From Rhypophila decipiens (taxonomy: Eukaryota > Ascomycota > Sordariomycetes > Sordariales > Naviculisporaceae): 64,000 nucleotides of DNA. The notes below the pieces were generated by a model that was not told the DNA's origin, did not search any database, and saw nothing but the letters and a program-made list of their open reading frames with translations. A program made the translations under genes and the position numbers. The stretch spans positions 496,001 through 560,000 of the forward strand of contig MU858053.1 in the NCBI GenBank assembly GCA_033297075.1, written 5' to 3'. Shown in pieces: positions 49,317-62,400 of the stretch (position 1 is the first letter of the stretch; each line of letters begins with the position of its first letter).

Positions 49317-51773
49317 CTAGTTGAGCGCATTAGGCGGGAGATCAACCGGTGGGAAGCACCGATCAATGATGCCAGTCTCCTGAATATCAACACAAGTTAG
49401 TACAGCGACTGATACGTGGTTCTGGTCAAAAAATAGAAAAAACTAACCTCATTGCCCCACCAAAATGGCATCTGCGCATTAGGCAGGTTGATAGCCAACA
49501 TGATGATGGTCTGGGTGATTTGCGTGCCGCAGTCCAGCCCGACACCCAAGAGGTAATTGTACTTTCGGAACCACACCGGATGATAGCGCAGCATGTAGCC
49601 CATAAAGAACAAGGCCAGCAAGCCCGAGGTCATGAGATTCGTCGTACCGTAGACGGGAAACGACAGCGCACCCGACATGATGACGACGGGGTTGCACCGC
49701 GTCTCGAGCTGCCACCCGGGCTTGAACCGGTGCACGATGTACACCATCGCGACCAAGGCAGGGCCGATCAAGAAGGCCCAGTAGATCCAGTGGTAGTCTG
49801 ACCCTTCAGCAAAAAACACCTTGGGACCCAGAATGCCCCAGAGGACAGAGAGCGAATAAAAGTTCTTGGTCTTGAGTGCGAGCCACGAGTTGGACTCGAC
49901 GCTGCCCGTCAGCGTGTCTTTACCAATGTAGTCGATCACGAGCCGCATGACGCCGTAGTTGACAAACGGGCCGAGCAGGGTCCCGTAGACCTGGGCCCAG
50001 AACATCTCGCGCTCCGGCACCTTCATGTAGAAGCCAAACTTGTAGTCCGAGATGAGGTTGAGGTTCTGCTCGAGGATCTGCCGGCCGTACGTCATGCTCG
50101 CCAGCACGGCCGACGGGTTGCCCGGGAACATGGACCCGGCCATGAGCTCCGAGAGGAAGGCCATGCCGACCTGCATGTTGGCCACGCCCCAGAGGATGCC
50201 GTTGGGGAAGGTGCAGATGAAGGAGGTAAGCGTGATGACGATGAACCCCCACCAGGGCAGGTCGATCTCGGCGCCGTAGAGACAGCCCAGCGACAGGGCG
50301 AAGCAGACGGCCAGGAGGGCGAGATACCACCAGTGCGGCACCCGCGGGGTGCGGCTCATGAGCTTGAGGTACGGGTCGTCGTAGTCGTTGCGGCGGCCCT
50401 GCCACGCCTCGCGGATCGAGACCCACGAGTCGCGGCCGTACCACAGGGCGGCGTAGACCAGCGCGCCCGTAGAGCAGGCAAAGCCCCAGAAGAAGTACAT
50501 GGCGTACGAGATGGACCAGTGGGGCTCCGAGTACTCGTCCATGGCGGTCTGGTTGAGCGTGAACTGCGGCGTGAGCACCCTGCTGATGTTGTACCGGTTC
50601 CCGTCCTCGTCGAAGGTCCCGGACGACATGGGCGGGAAGTTGAGCGCGTTGAGCGTGTTGGTAAAGTACATGATGGGATACATCATCCATACGGCGAGCA
50701 CCGCGCCTCCAATCTGAGAGGCGTTTGCCCACAGGGGAGTATAGAGGGGCTGCCAGAATGTCGCATAGTTCCAGTCCAGGGTCAAGTCGAGCATGCCAAA
50801 GCCGTGGTAGCCCGATCCCATCACAAACCCCTTCCATTGCCCGTGGGCAAAGTAGCAGAGCAAGGGAATTGAGGAGAGGAGGGGGAATATGAAGCCGGGA
50901 ATCCATTGCCAGACAAAGGTAGCCACGGCTACGTACGTGAAGAAGCGAATCGAGTTCTTGGTGACGCTGGGGTTCTTGTGCATGGCGTTGAACAGCGCCA
51001 CGTTGGGCAGCACTCCCGGGTAGTAGATCTTGGGTGGCCGAACAAGGATGTCTCTGAAGATTCCTGCGAAGCCGTAGCCGATCATCTGGGTCGTGATGAG
51101 AAACAGAATGCCCCAGCCGGCATTCAGCTTCCTCCCATAGTACATCTCGAGTGCGGAAAGAGGACCAAGGCCATACGCAGTGTAGCACTGTCCAAAGAAT
51201 CAGTACACTATATCTGTTTGTGAGACCAAGAAAACAACTCACACTGCCCCAGTAGGCGACCACAATCAGCGAGTGCTCCTTGGCATTCCAAGGGCCAGGG
51301 TTGAGGCTGAAAGAACGGCCAAAGAGGGAAAATGAGCGCGTGGGTAGCCACCTTGCCATGGCGTCTCCCATGCCCCAGGACAGGAGCTGGACAGCATAGC
51401 TCGAGAGCGTGTTGACATAGGGCTTGAAATAATACATGGACGAGACAGCGCAGCCCACGACGACCCAGAAGGTGGTCAAGAACCAGAACCGAAAGGTGAG
51501 AATCGGCTCACTAAAGTCGTTGTGGAGGTCGACTGTCTTGGCCACCAGAGGAACTGGGTAGTCCTTGAGACGAGGATCAATGAACTCTTCATCGTCATCT
51601 GGCACATAGATCTTGGCCGCGTCGTCATAGTCCGACGTGTTATCCTGGCCGGATATGGTCTCGATGTCCGTCCGAGCCTTTTCACTCTCAAAGCGTTTCT
51701 CGTCCTCACCTTGTACCGCCGGGGCGACGACCTCAACGCCCTCGTCGGGCTTGGCATCAGGGGTAACCGCCAT
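49317..51773 (-). CDS. OPT-family oligopeptide transporter (Isp4-like)
   Basis: Three exons on the minus strand: 51773-51243, 51187-49448, 49379-49317; 777 aa, the usual size for fungal OPT proteins. These plasma-membrane proton symporters import small peptides such as tetra/pentapeptides or glutathione; the substrate cannot be read from sequence. About 85 polar residues (ending DEEFIDPRLKDYPVPLVAKT) precede some 14-16 membrane segments. The family signature NPGPWNAKEHSLIV sits just before the first intron. After it come CYTAYGLGPLSALEMYYGRK, MSSGTFDEDGNRYNISRVL and FWWGNE. The last exon adds ETGIIDRCFPPVDLPPNALN; without it the frame ends in intron-derived sequence. Introns: 51242-51188 and 49447-49380. 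The adjacent gene on the same strand is also a transporter. Confidence 0.92.
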
Positions 51774-53629
51774 GTCGGGATGGGAGGGGGGAACGTGTCA
51801 AGCGCAGTACGTAGCCGTGAACAAGACGGGAAGTTTGCCCTTGTGGGAAACAAGTAACGCCAAGGGCTTGGGAAACATGGCGAACTAAATAACCGAAAAG
51901 CTTGTATCCATCCGGGCTCACTCAGTATTCCCGGGGTCTGGTCTTGGTGGTGCAATATCACCTTCCAGAAAGGCGTCATGCATATTCCAACAGTCGGTCA
52001 ATATATTGCTCGGAACAAATTGCTCCCATGGTGCCACGGCCTATCCGTCTGCTTGGGGTTCTCGACGTCGTAACTGGGGTATCTGGAATTCGGACCTGTG
52101 GAGATCGTATCTCTCCTTGCTCTCTTTGGCTCCACTGAAGATGCGTGGTGATGTGATGCGCAGCATAGCTTCTAGATCGGGTAGGTCGTGGTGTCCATTC
52201 CATGAGAAAGTTGTACAGGAGCGGGAGGTTTCGCTATCACCTCATGCCATGGGCCATGAGCTCAGGGTCCAGATAACGGATCCTTGAGCATATCTAATGG
52301 TATCGAACCAGCGTTGAAGGGTTCAGATCCGGATAAAGTCCAAGGGTATATCATCAATCGGCCGTATCAATTTGGTCCCGCAATTCCAGATCGGCATTGG
52401 AGAGCAAATCTCCAACAGCGGCAGAGTAGACCACGAGCAAGAGAGACGGCTGTGTCAACATCTGTCTCGAGTGTCTTGAAGACCGAGACAACGAGTGCGA
52501 GATAACCGCGACTTGATTGGGTCGTGCGACAGGTGAATGGTGTCTTGACGAGGAACCTCGGGTCGATGAGGGGAAGAGCAGCGACGACTGACTGCCCAAG
52601 CAGGAAGGTGACTTGTGGTCAATAAACATCCGTCACAGTCAAATTGCGGATACAGTACGTACGTTTTGTTTTTCCTCCGAGTCCGTTCAATCAAGCTTTG
52701 CCTTGGCACGGCAGGTGATATGTGGACGGCATTCATATCGCTGCCACGCTGTGCTCGGTAATCGGCTGAGATGCTTATTAAGGCCTTCCCGCTGTCCCCA
52801 TACATGTATGTACACCATCGTAATTGGTGGCGCTTGGAGCTCTTGAGTGGTATTAAAATCCGCAATCTTTATGGCGTCTTATTCCCAGTCCGGATGTTCG
52901 TATATAGCATTTACGATAGGTGCAGAAACAGGTCCGCCACTCTGCCAAAGGACAAGGTCACAAGTAACATAGAGTGCGACATCGTTGGTGATTCGGCCCT
53001 TCCCATACACGCCACCGACATACAAGTTCCTTATTTCCGTCTGGGTCTCTCCATATGGAACTTGGAGGCCAGCAGGTCTCCTCGCAACATTGACAACTTG
53101 GAGATTGCTGAACGCCGTACCCAAGGTACCCGGTACCCTGCTGCCATCTTCCTTGTGCCGAAACAAACACTTGCATTCACTCGTCAAGGCGCCCTTCTTT
53201 TGCATCGTCTAACCGTCACAATTCCAGGACCTCTCCAGCCATTCCCGAATAATATAGAGCAAGAGACTAGATGCCAAGACCCATCGGAATAGGGGCTTTG
53301 TTTATCGTCTGCCTTGGCAAACTGCTCGCCGCTACAGTAACCAACCAGCCAGTCACACCTTTGACGCGCAGCGCAAGGTAAAAGAACAAAAAAAAGTTCA
53401 GCAAACTTGCCATGGGTATTATTATTCATCATACAACCAATAAGTAGTCCGTCATCACACATATATATCCAAAAAAAAGTAAAACGCTTTCATCAGCGAC
53501 GCCTTTTTACCGAGGGGGTATTCAACTGTTCCACAAGTCCCACCAAACAACATCCTTTTCAGATCGTATACCAAAAAGAGAAAACAAGCCACAAAAAAAA
53601 CATGAACCAAACAAATCATCACAAGGGGC
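51774..53629. other. Intergenic region OPT/purine permease
   Basis: About 1.86 kb expected to contain the OPT promoter and the 3' UTR of the permease. Overlapping open frames of 173 codons (+, 52771-53292) and 108 codons (-, 52879-53205) occur in the middle. Neither shows a domain or homologous motif I recognise, so I do not call a gene. Confidence 0.4.
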
Positions 53630-55484
53630 CTATGCCATCTTCTCGACGCCCTTGTTATCGGCAGTCCGAATTTCCTCGCTGTCGGCACCCCGCTGGCTGT
53701 CGTGGTCCTTGGCAACCCCTGAGGTAACGGCAGCGCCGCTGCCAGACTCAACAATGTCCTCGATCTCGAGCGGAAGGGCAAAGTTCAGGATGACGGTCAC
53801 CAAGGCAGTGACGGCGAAGCCAGTCTCCATGATGAGCTCAATGGCGTCCAGGAAGCCCTGCAGACCCTTGTTGTCGCCAGAGTATGTAAACACATGGGCG
53901 AACCACTCGGGCACGAGCGTGGCGCCATAGCCGAGGGCAAGGCCGGCAGTAAGAATGAAGCGATTCCTGCGGTTGAACGGTACGCTGCGAGCAATGATGG
54001 CCATGCCCGAGACGGCGACTGCGCAGAACAAAAAGGTGGTCATGCCGCCGAGAACAGAAGCAGGGATGGCGACGAGACTGGCAGCGAACTTGGCGAAAAT
54101 TCCCATGATGATGAGGAAAATGCAGCAGCAGTAGCCAGCGCTTCTGTTGGCGCAGCGAGTCAGGGCAATCACACCGTTGTTTTGAGCAAACGTCGTCATG
54201 GGAGTGATGGTGCACAAGGCAGCCATGATACCGATGCAGCCATCAGCAAGCACACCGCCCTGGATGCGCGTCTCATATGTGTGTCCCTCGACATCCAGGC
54301 GGGAGACATCGCAAGTAGCCGTGATGTCACCGATGGCCTCGCAAGCGCAAATGATGAAGACGGCCAAGAGGGGCAATACAAGAGGACCATAGAGACTGAG
54401 CTTAAAGGTGTGGACCCAGACGAAGGAGACTGCTGGCGACGAGTCGATGCCAGACCGATCAAAGTAGCCAGTGGCTGCCGCGATGATGCAACCGACAAGG
54501 AGGCCAAGGATGACGCTGGTGGACTTCATGATGGCGGACCCAAACCGCTCGCAGAGAATGATGGTGACGAAGACGGAGAAGCCGAGACCGATGTACTCGG
54601 CCGATCCCCAAGGAAGCGCGTGCGGCGCGGCAATGTTGGGGCAAGAGGCAAAGAAGGGAGCTGGTTCCGCGTCGGCGCAGAGCCCGTTGCCTCCAGCCCA
54701 GTTCTTGAAGCCCGACTTGATCAGATTGACACCAATGAGCATAACGGTCGGCCCGGTGACAATGGGAGGAAAAGTGCGGAGCATGACCTTTGGCGGCATG
54801 AAGGAAATGAGAATCTCGATCAGTGCACAGAGGGCGGCAGTGCCGAGCACGGCACCATAGGCGTCTGGACAAGGCAACCGCTCGCCCTCTGGCGTGGAGG
54901 GACAGAAGCCATTTTCGTACATCTGGTTGAAGGCACCAGTGGCAACTGGAATGATGGCGAAGGAGATGCCCACAACGGAGATGAGGCCGGTGCCGACATA
55001 ATAGCTAAGAACACAAGGCGTCTTGTTAGAAAAGTTTAGGGTCAGGGTTCATTTCTCAGAAGGAGCCTTACGGAGTCTTGTAGATGTGAAAGCGGGTGAT
55101 TTGAATGGCCGACAAGGCACCAGAGACGATGAGAGCGGTCGACACCAGGTACTGGCGCTGTTCAATCGGGAGGTTGACGCCGCCCTCTCCAGCCATGATG
55201 ATGGGAGGCGTGATGACGCCTGCCAGCATGGCCAGAGCGTGCTGGAACCCGAGCAACAGGGCGAGGAAGACGGGCATCTTGTCATTGAGCCCGAAGAAGG
55301 GAGCGGCCTGCTCCGGCTTCTTCATGAAGGGCAGGTTCGGTCTGAAAAGAAAGCCATAGTCGTAGTTGCCAAGCAGGCCCTCCCTGGTAAAGAATTTCTG
55401 CTTGAAGCCATTGAACCTGCTGGCCAAGGTCCGCTTCGGCGGGTGATGGGGCGTGATCTGTGACGGGCCCTGATCTTCATCCAT
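53630..55484 (-). CDS. Uric acid-xanthine permease (NAT/NCS2 family, UapA/UapC-like)
   Basis: Two exons on the minus strand, 55484-55072 and 55004-53630; 595 aa, close to Aspergillus UapA/UapC. Plasma-membrane proton symporter for uric acid and xanthine. Diagnostic features are the QH motif in the first membrane segment (LLGFQHALAMLAG) and the NAT signature AQNNGVIALTR, whose Gln, Asn and Gly contact the purine ring. The cytosolic start GLLGNYDYGFLFRPNLPF is also typical. About 14 membrane segments follow, then a charged C-terminal tail (RGADSEEIRTADNKGVEKMA) of the kind that controls endocytosis. The phase-2 intron (55071-55005) joins ITRFHIYKTP to YYVGTGLISVVGISF. Expression is likely controlled by nitrogen source, as in relatives, but no site was identified here. 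Confidence 0.94.
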
Positions 55485-58400
55485 GGCTGGTGGTGGTGAT
55501 GGATCGGAGGGCTAAAGAGATGGTAGGTCTTGGGAGCTGAATGTCGGAGCTGAGTGATGTTTGTGACGGACCTGACGAGATGTCGAGGCCAGACGAATTA
55601 GATATAAATACCAACGAGAGATGCGACAATTGCTGGGAAGCAGAAGCCCCCAAGGGCTCCACACCTTCAAGCAGCTCTAGTGGGGACGGGGAGGACGGAG
55701 GAGCGGGGGTGAGCCAAACCGGAAAAGTCGTTGATAGGCACTGCAGACAAGGTTCAGGGCAGTAGATAGAGCTGTAGATTGAGCCCTTGGGATTGGGCCT
55801 GATAGGTCAGCTTTTGCTCACAGCTGGGGAGGCTAGAACACGGCATGCAGCTACCTGCGCGCCGATGGCACGCGACCGAGAGGCATTGGGTTTGCGTTCG
55901 TGGCCGAAGCTCGCCTCCTCCAAACAATGACGGCCTCAACCGACAAACCACGCGCTCGGATCCGCCATCTTGGCTGACAGAATCTGCAGTGCACCCCTAA
56001 TTTAGGTGGTGTACGGGTGTATAACAGCGCGCAAATTTGGCACCCAGATGGCAGAATCAGATCCGGGGAAACTTCCAATGGACAGAGCAACAACAAATCC
56101 CACGTTGTGGTCACTGGTCCATCTCCCCTGCTCCTCAGCGGTATAGTGGAGAGAGCCGGCGGATCCCACCTCCACAGTTCGGAGTCCAGCGATCTCTCAG
56201 CATGCTACGGGTTAGTAGCCAGAACCACTGCTCCGTTCCAAGTCCATTCCATGTGATTGTATAATACCATGACGCATTTTTGTTTCTGATAAAGATCCTA
56301 GATGTGTTCCAATTAGAAAATTCCATCAGGTCAAGTCGAGTTGTCCGAGAGGGTCTGCTAACTGTCGAAGGACTTGTGCCAAAGTTGCCATGTTTTACCT
56401 ACTCACAGCAGCTCATCAGGGTTACACTTGTACCTCGACACCATCCCATCCAAGCCATCTTTCAATTCACACCACTCTGCCTCGAGTATACCAGATTTGG
56501 TCATGGCAATGATGCAAGCCTGCGTTGATAAGATGCAGGCCAGCAGTAGATCAGCCAGTACAATTATAGGATGCCAATCGTGAGCATGTTAATGGGTAAA
56601 AAGGGTCGTCTCAACTGGGGCGTGGCGAACCCCAAAAATGAAGCCGATCTTCGGTGCACACTGCAGGCAGCAAATGGGGTCTAGTCGAACACAGTTATGG
56701 GGTCAATTCGTTGTACGAAACTCGAGAATAGCACACCTAATCGTAAAGGTTGTTGGCGCCGACTAACGCGTGTGACTTGAGAGATTTGCGCGGATTGATG
56801 ACGGAGATGATGCTGGATGGCTGAAGCTCAAGGGCAGATTGTCATGGAGACGACTCAGAATTGGGCAGAGATAAGAAGTGGCGCGGCGCGAGATACGGAT
56901 AACAGCCGCGTGGTAGCCAGTTTCTTGGCACCCTTCACCACAGCCCTAATCCGACTCTGGCTAGCGGCGGTGGAGGGTAGGCGGCGCTCGCCGGGGTTTG
57001 GCTGTGGGGGAGGCGTCCGGGAGCGAGCAAGGACCACCGTGCGGCCTGAGGCGCGATCCGTGGGGGGTCTTGGTCCATGCGACCGACCAGGGCGACCAAC
57101 CACCCCGGGGCCAGTTGATGGTCACTTCCGAGGGAAAATGGAGAACCTAGAACGAACCGGGGGTCATATCGTATCCGGCACCCGTGTCTCCACCATTGAA
57201 AAATACCCGATTCCGTGTTTTTTTCTCGGCCCGGCCGATGAAGGAGCAACGATGGAGAAAAAGCAGAGTGTGATCTTCAGCCCGGGAGGAGCCTTTTCGA
57301 TTCCCCTGCGAGAGCCAAGAGAGGAGCAGAAAAGCCATGGCACCCGAGTTGAACCGACCTTGAATATCCTCACGCCGGCACGGATACCGGTACGTGACAA
57401 CCCCGCGGCCTGGGCAGCCTGCACGAGGCAGATGAGATCCACCATGTTGAATGTGGTGATTTACGTTATTAGCGCCTGCTACTAAGCCCGTTATCCTTTG
57501 TACACTATTGTAGTCAAGGCATTGATAAATCGCTAGGGATAACCAGTAAAGTGACACAAGGGGTGCGGGGTGCTTAATTGCTTGAGCTTTCTCCATCTGA
57601 GGATCCTTTTGACACTACCGCGATTCACTCAAAGCGCAGATCACGGGCTTGTGTTTGATGATGGGGCCGGAGTCCTAGTCACCAATTCACGTCCGCCAGA
57701 TCTTATTATCCCAAAAGTTGCCCAAGGAAACACATGAAAGAAAACCGGCTCAATCTATCAATCTAGAATACAAAGGCAATCTTCTATCCTGATCTGCAAC
57801 AACAGGGCATTACCAGAAAGCTGTCCATGGAATGGGTTATTCCAAAGAGTGAAAAGCACAAAATACCAATGTTCCTGCTCAGAATAGCCAACCCGAGCCG
57901 CTGACGGTCTTGCTTCATCATTACTTCTCTCCATGCCCCAGAAGGTGCGAGGGATCAGGGGTTCGTCGACTAGTAAGGCTGCAGGTGCTACTCTCACGTA
58001 GGTGAGCGCTCCTGGGTAGCTTAAAGTGGCCCGGGGTTCAAAAGACTGTCTAGTCTGTTCAGCTGTGTGAAGACAAATATTTGATATTATCAGCTGCTTC
58101 TGGAAATCCCCAAGTCGTACGTGCCAAGGGGTCCATGGCGTCTAATGTTGCTGCTAGCCAGCAGTATTTATTATCCTGGCAATATCTACTCAAGACGACC
58201 TCCGTTTTATATCTCGCTTTCCAGTACCAGGCGCATACTTCAATTCGCCATAATATTATCCAGATACGCGCTGGGTAGAGTGTATCCTTCTATTCCTCGA
58301 GATATCACTGACCACCCTTCCGCTTTGCTCCACAGTCTACACTGTTGGCTAATGACACTCCTTGCCTTCCCGCTTCCTGCAATCCCCTGGGCAAATCAAA

Positions 58401-58741
58401 GTGGCCATTTCGAGGAGTGTCGAGGAAATTCCTTAGGCGAGCTCTTGCTTCCTGTCACATCCTCACCAAGGTCCAGATGGACATCTGCGGCGAACGTATG
58501 ATATAATAACAATGAACTCGCCAGGTATTCGCAGATGGTACTAGTAGTTTCCTTGGTTGTACATATTCTCCTCGGCTGCCTTGCCAACATACCTTTCTCC
58601 ACGCTTCTCTTTTAGCCACACAAAGGTTCGCCCACCCAATAATACCGAAAGCTCAAAGGCTAAAACGGGCTCCAAGCTCCCCACGCCGAAAGGCTAGATG
58701 GGTCGAGCTTCAGCCGGGCCCCAGGTGGGAAGGCAACCAAC
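55485..58741. other. Gene-poor region between permease and hypothetical gene
   Basis: About 3.26 kb. The part next to 55485 should be the permease promoter. Open frames such as 56817-57485 (+, 222 codons), 57147-57596 (-) and 58121-58501 (+) show no recognisable domain and no clear splice structure. I see no RNA gene. It may contain decayed repeat sequence. Confidence 0.35.
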
Positions 58742-59416
58742 TCAAGCGCCATAAAAATGAAAGTGGTCCGCGTCCGCCGTGATGGTATAATTGGCTCTCA
58801 TCATGGTCAACACCCGTGCGGAATTGGGACATCTCGGGAGCTTGTATCGAATCGAAGGCAGGATCCCAAGGCAGAAGATCTCCAAAAAGGTGCAGTAGAT
58901 GTCATCCTCTGTCACAGGCGGAGGCGGGACCGAGTCCAGCACCGCCTTTCTGAATTCCAAGGCATTGTCGGCCGTGCCGTCGAGGTAGGCAAGGAACCAG
59001 TCGCCCGGGCTGTAGGGCATGAGGGTGGCCGCTTGGTGTGGGCGGAAAAGGGATGGGACCGCGGTATTGAAGATTTCGATAATGTCCTGGGTGGTGGTCC
59101 TGGGCAGGTACTCGTAGGGATAAGGGGTCTCGCTGCTCGCATTCTGCCAGGGCTGGCGGTCGTTGAAGTACAGATTCTCGAGCGTGTTGCCGGACCAGAA
59201 GAAATCTTGGTCTTGCAGCTTGTTGACTGAGCCGCGTGTCAGGACCATGCGCTCAACAGGAGGCAGTTGGAATTGCTGGTAGTTGTTGTCGCCGAACTGT
59301 TCATAGCCGTCGCCATTCATCATCCCGGCGGGGATTTCAGATCCTTCAGCTAGTCCGAGCTGCGAGGTCCAAAACGCTACGTCACTCTCACGGCCGGCGA
59401 ACGTAGAGTAGGACAT
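58742..59416 (-). CDS. Hypothetical protein, 224 aa
   Basis: Intact single-exon frame with ATG at 59416 and TGA at 58742. I do not recognise a family. Composition looks genuinely coding and globular: aromatic-rich, acidic, with segments such as MVLTRGSVNKLQDQDFFW, QDIIEIFNTAVPSLFRPHQA, ALEFRKAVLDSVPPPPVTED and IYCTFLEIFCLGILPSIRYK. It starts MSYSTFAGRESDVAFW. There is no signal peptide and no clear membrane segment. It is flanked on both sides by several kilobases without genes, a setting typical of lineage-specific fungal genes. A missed upstream exon is possible but I found no good donor-acceptor pair. Confidence 0.6.
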   Translation of the reverse strand: MSYSTFAGRESDVAFWTSQLGLAEGSEIPAGMMNGDGYEQFGDNNYQQFQLPPVERMVLTRGSVNKLQDQDFFWSGNTLENLYFNDRQPWQNASSETPYPYEYLPRTTTQDIIEIFNTAVPSLFRPHQAATLMPYSPGDWFLAYLDGTADNALEFRKAVLDSVPPPPVTEDDIYCTFLEIFCLGILPSIRYKLPRCPNSARVLTMMRANYTITADADHFHFYGA

Positions 59417-62400
59417 CTCTGCGTGGTGAAGGTGGATGGCAGTGGGAGAAGACGGAGATGGCTGAGATTCTCGGGAAGATTTTGGGAAAGCTTTTGAATT
59501 TTCTTGTTTGTGAGTTGTCTTTAATGGTGTGTAAGGAAGTTGGTCACTCTAGAAGGAGCTGGCGGAAGAAAAGGCTTTCCTGGCCAAGGTCGATCTGACG
59601 CGGTGGGGTTGAAATGGGCGTGCTGTCGACGTTGAGCAGTGAGCAATGAGATGAAAGGTGGGCTCGAAATCAGACAGAAGTGGCAAACAGAGAAAACACT
59701 CTTGCTTTCTTCTTTACTATTGTCAGCGGAAACGTGGTCTCGTTGACCCTGTGGCTACTTGAGATGAAATGAATCATGAAAGCAAAGCTCCCCTTCCGTC
59801 TAGAACAGTCCGAACCAATGGTGGTCACCTGTCAGGCTGGATCATGCTCTAAGCTTGGACCTGAATATTGCCTCGTTTTCATCTAAACTCAAGCGATAAT
59901 CGAGGCTCAGAGACGGAAGCGACGATCCACTCCTCACTCGACCATCCCAAGCCCCGTTCGAGCCTCGAGCCTTCAACACAGCTCATTAGGCAAGAATTCT
60001 GGTTAAAGAACTGCCATGCAAGTCAAGACAATTTCGCTTTTCCTTGAGCCGAGGAGGTCGTGCTTGACACTCGATTCAGGCTAGAAACCCCAGCTTCCCA
60101 CAAGGCTGCATGGTGTTACGAACTCGTGTGTGTTACTCCAAGGCAATTGATGTTAGCAGTAGCGCGAGGCTGGTAAAATATTCAAAGTGGGCGTTACTCG
60201 GATTTCAATTCGTCGAATGTAGCCTGTTGCTATAACGTTATTCAATAAACTATGCCATACCAAGATAACCTAAGCAATCAGAATGGGGTGTGTTTTAACA
60301 CACGCGGAACCAGGGCGTTTTTGTCGAACACCACAAAGATTGGGCAATAAGCTTTCTCAGATCTAATGGGCATGGGATTGAAATGCAATCCCTCGGGGTT
60401 AGGCTCATGAGCCCATCCTAGTTCTGCAGAGTGGAAGTCCAGCACGGGGAGGGCAAGTCGGCGGTGCAGAGAGATATAGCCCCAGACCAACAGGAGATGA
60501 CGCAGAAGTTGCTTTCCGGGTGTCGGATATAACCGTATATAATGGTGTATAATTTCAATTACCAGCCAAAGGGTGGATATATGTAGCTAGAAAGTATGTT
60601 ACTGCAAGTACTTGTTCCGCCACTTCGATGGCTTGCAGTCGAAGCTCAGAGGGGTCTGCCTTTCTATCCATGTTGATGATTCTGCGAGCGTCTCGTTTCC
60701 TTCTCGGTTCCTGTTAGACCTGGCACACCCGAGACTTGGGCATACAACTGTGGTTGGGTGCCAGCTGGCCAACTGTATGTGAGTTTGATGCTCCTCGAAC
60801 CACCTTGCTGCCCATTCACACCCTTCCCCAAGGTGCTTTCTCTGTGTCTTGACAATAGCCAGTACGATTTGGTGTCTTTCGTACAACATTTGTATACAGG
60901 GTTAGGGCTCCTCAAAGTAATCATCAGCCCCTGGACAACCCCCACACTTACAAATTGTGGTTTTGTTGGATACTTCCTGGCTATATGCGAGGGAAGCTGT
61001 TTATGATTGGGCGAGAAATTGTGGCTGACATTGAGGTGTCAATAGCTCGTCCCGATAGTTTGATAGAATCAGGAACGTGCATTGGAACACCCTGCATGGC
61101 GGCCGAAGCGGCTACGGGCAAAAGAAGCTTAGAAGACAATACTTTTTGTTGTCTCTTGGGATACATGTACGGATAGGACTGTGAGCTTTTGTCACACTAA
61201 AAAGGGTTCCCTGCAGGCTCATCACTGGCACAAGTTGAAACAAACATGGTCTAAGGTGCACATGAGAGGCTAACCGGGAGTCACCCCCTCACTTCCTTCA
61301 AACCGACTGGGAAGATCGACACTCATCGGGCCCGACCGAGCGGATGTGCTACGGATACTGGCTCCAAGCTCCCCAGCTTCTCCACTGCTGAGCACTGACT
61401 TGTTCCAGAGGGTACATCTGTACATGTGTATGTACAGTACTACCTGAACGTGATCTCGAGTTGGCGCCGTACAGTACCGTGGAAATCATAAAGGGTCTGG
61501 GTCTGAAGTAATGAGTGATGCTGCATGTGCGCTTTTCTGCTTCGAGCTTCGAGCGCTGGCCCCTGGGGCTCCTAACGATTCGGGATAAGTGATTTAAGAT
61601 GATGGATTTCCTGGAGATTGAATCTGTGGGGGAGGCATGGACTGTAAAGAACCAGTCCTCTCCCTTGACTCCCGGATTTGCTCGAGAAAGGGGAGGAAAG
61701 GGAAGGATTGATAGTGTGGCACAAGTAATAATACCAACAGTAAGGTATTGATACGCGAACCTGGAAAGAAAGCTACCGAAACAAGAAACATATCCCGCTG
61801 AAGAACGTTTTCACTTCTCAGTTCCCACGAGGGCTCGTTCTTTCCCCTTCCTTGCATACTGTCCCTGCGTCAGGCTGCGTCCAGTCGCATCCATGTGGCG
61901 CAGGTCCCTTGCATAGTTAACCCCTAGATGGGAAATCTTCGTTTACCCCTGGGCAGCCAAAGCCACCCATCGACCGGCCAAAGGGATTATTGAATGAGCG
62001 AATGGTGTGTTACCTTGCCATCAGACGCTCCTTTCTTAGCTTCATGACCCGCCTTGGGCAGCATTTGGTGTTTACGATATACGGGACAAGTAAACCAGAG
62101 TCTTGGATATTGTGTGAGAATGCATACGGAGTACTCTGTAGAGTTACCGTGGTATTTTATCCGGGCAAGCACAAAAGGGTCAAGCAGATACGGTAGATGC
62201 AGCCACTGGAGTGCAGCTCCAACTCATCACCGTCTTGGAACAGGAGCCTTCAGACTCGCGAAATTTCTCTTCTTTCAGTCTACCTACCATATCTCTCAGG
62301 ACTCGGATTTAGAACCCCTGCGGGCACTGGCATAATATTGTACTTTGTTGAGTGGGGGTGAAGGTTCTGAGTCTCACTTCTACCCACGTGGTGTATCCGT

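Noticed and set aside
49920..51773. 617-codon frame starting at the OPT start codon
   Set aside because: It reads through the first OPT intron into the wrong frame; after residue 177 it loses all transporter similarity, whereas splicing restores it.
52771..53292. 173-codon open frame between OPT and the permease
   Set aside because: No family resemblance, an overlapping frame of similar quality on the other strand, and no clear splice or start context.
53894..55039. 381-codon open frame antisense to the purine permease
   Set aside because: Shadow frame rich in Asp/Gly/Glu; crosses the intron of a well-supported gene.
56817..57485. 222-codon open frame in the region upstream of the hypothetical gene
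   Set aside because: Low-quality composition with Arg/Gly/Pro bias in all frames and no recognisable motif.
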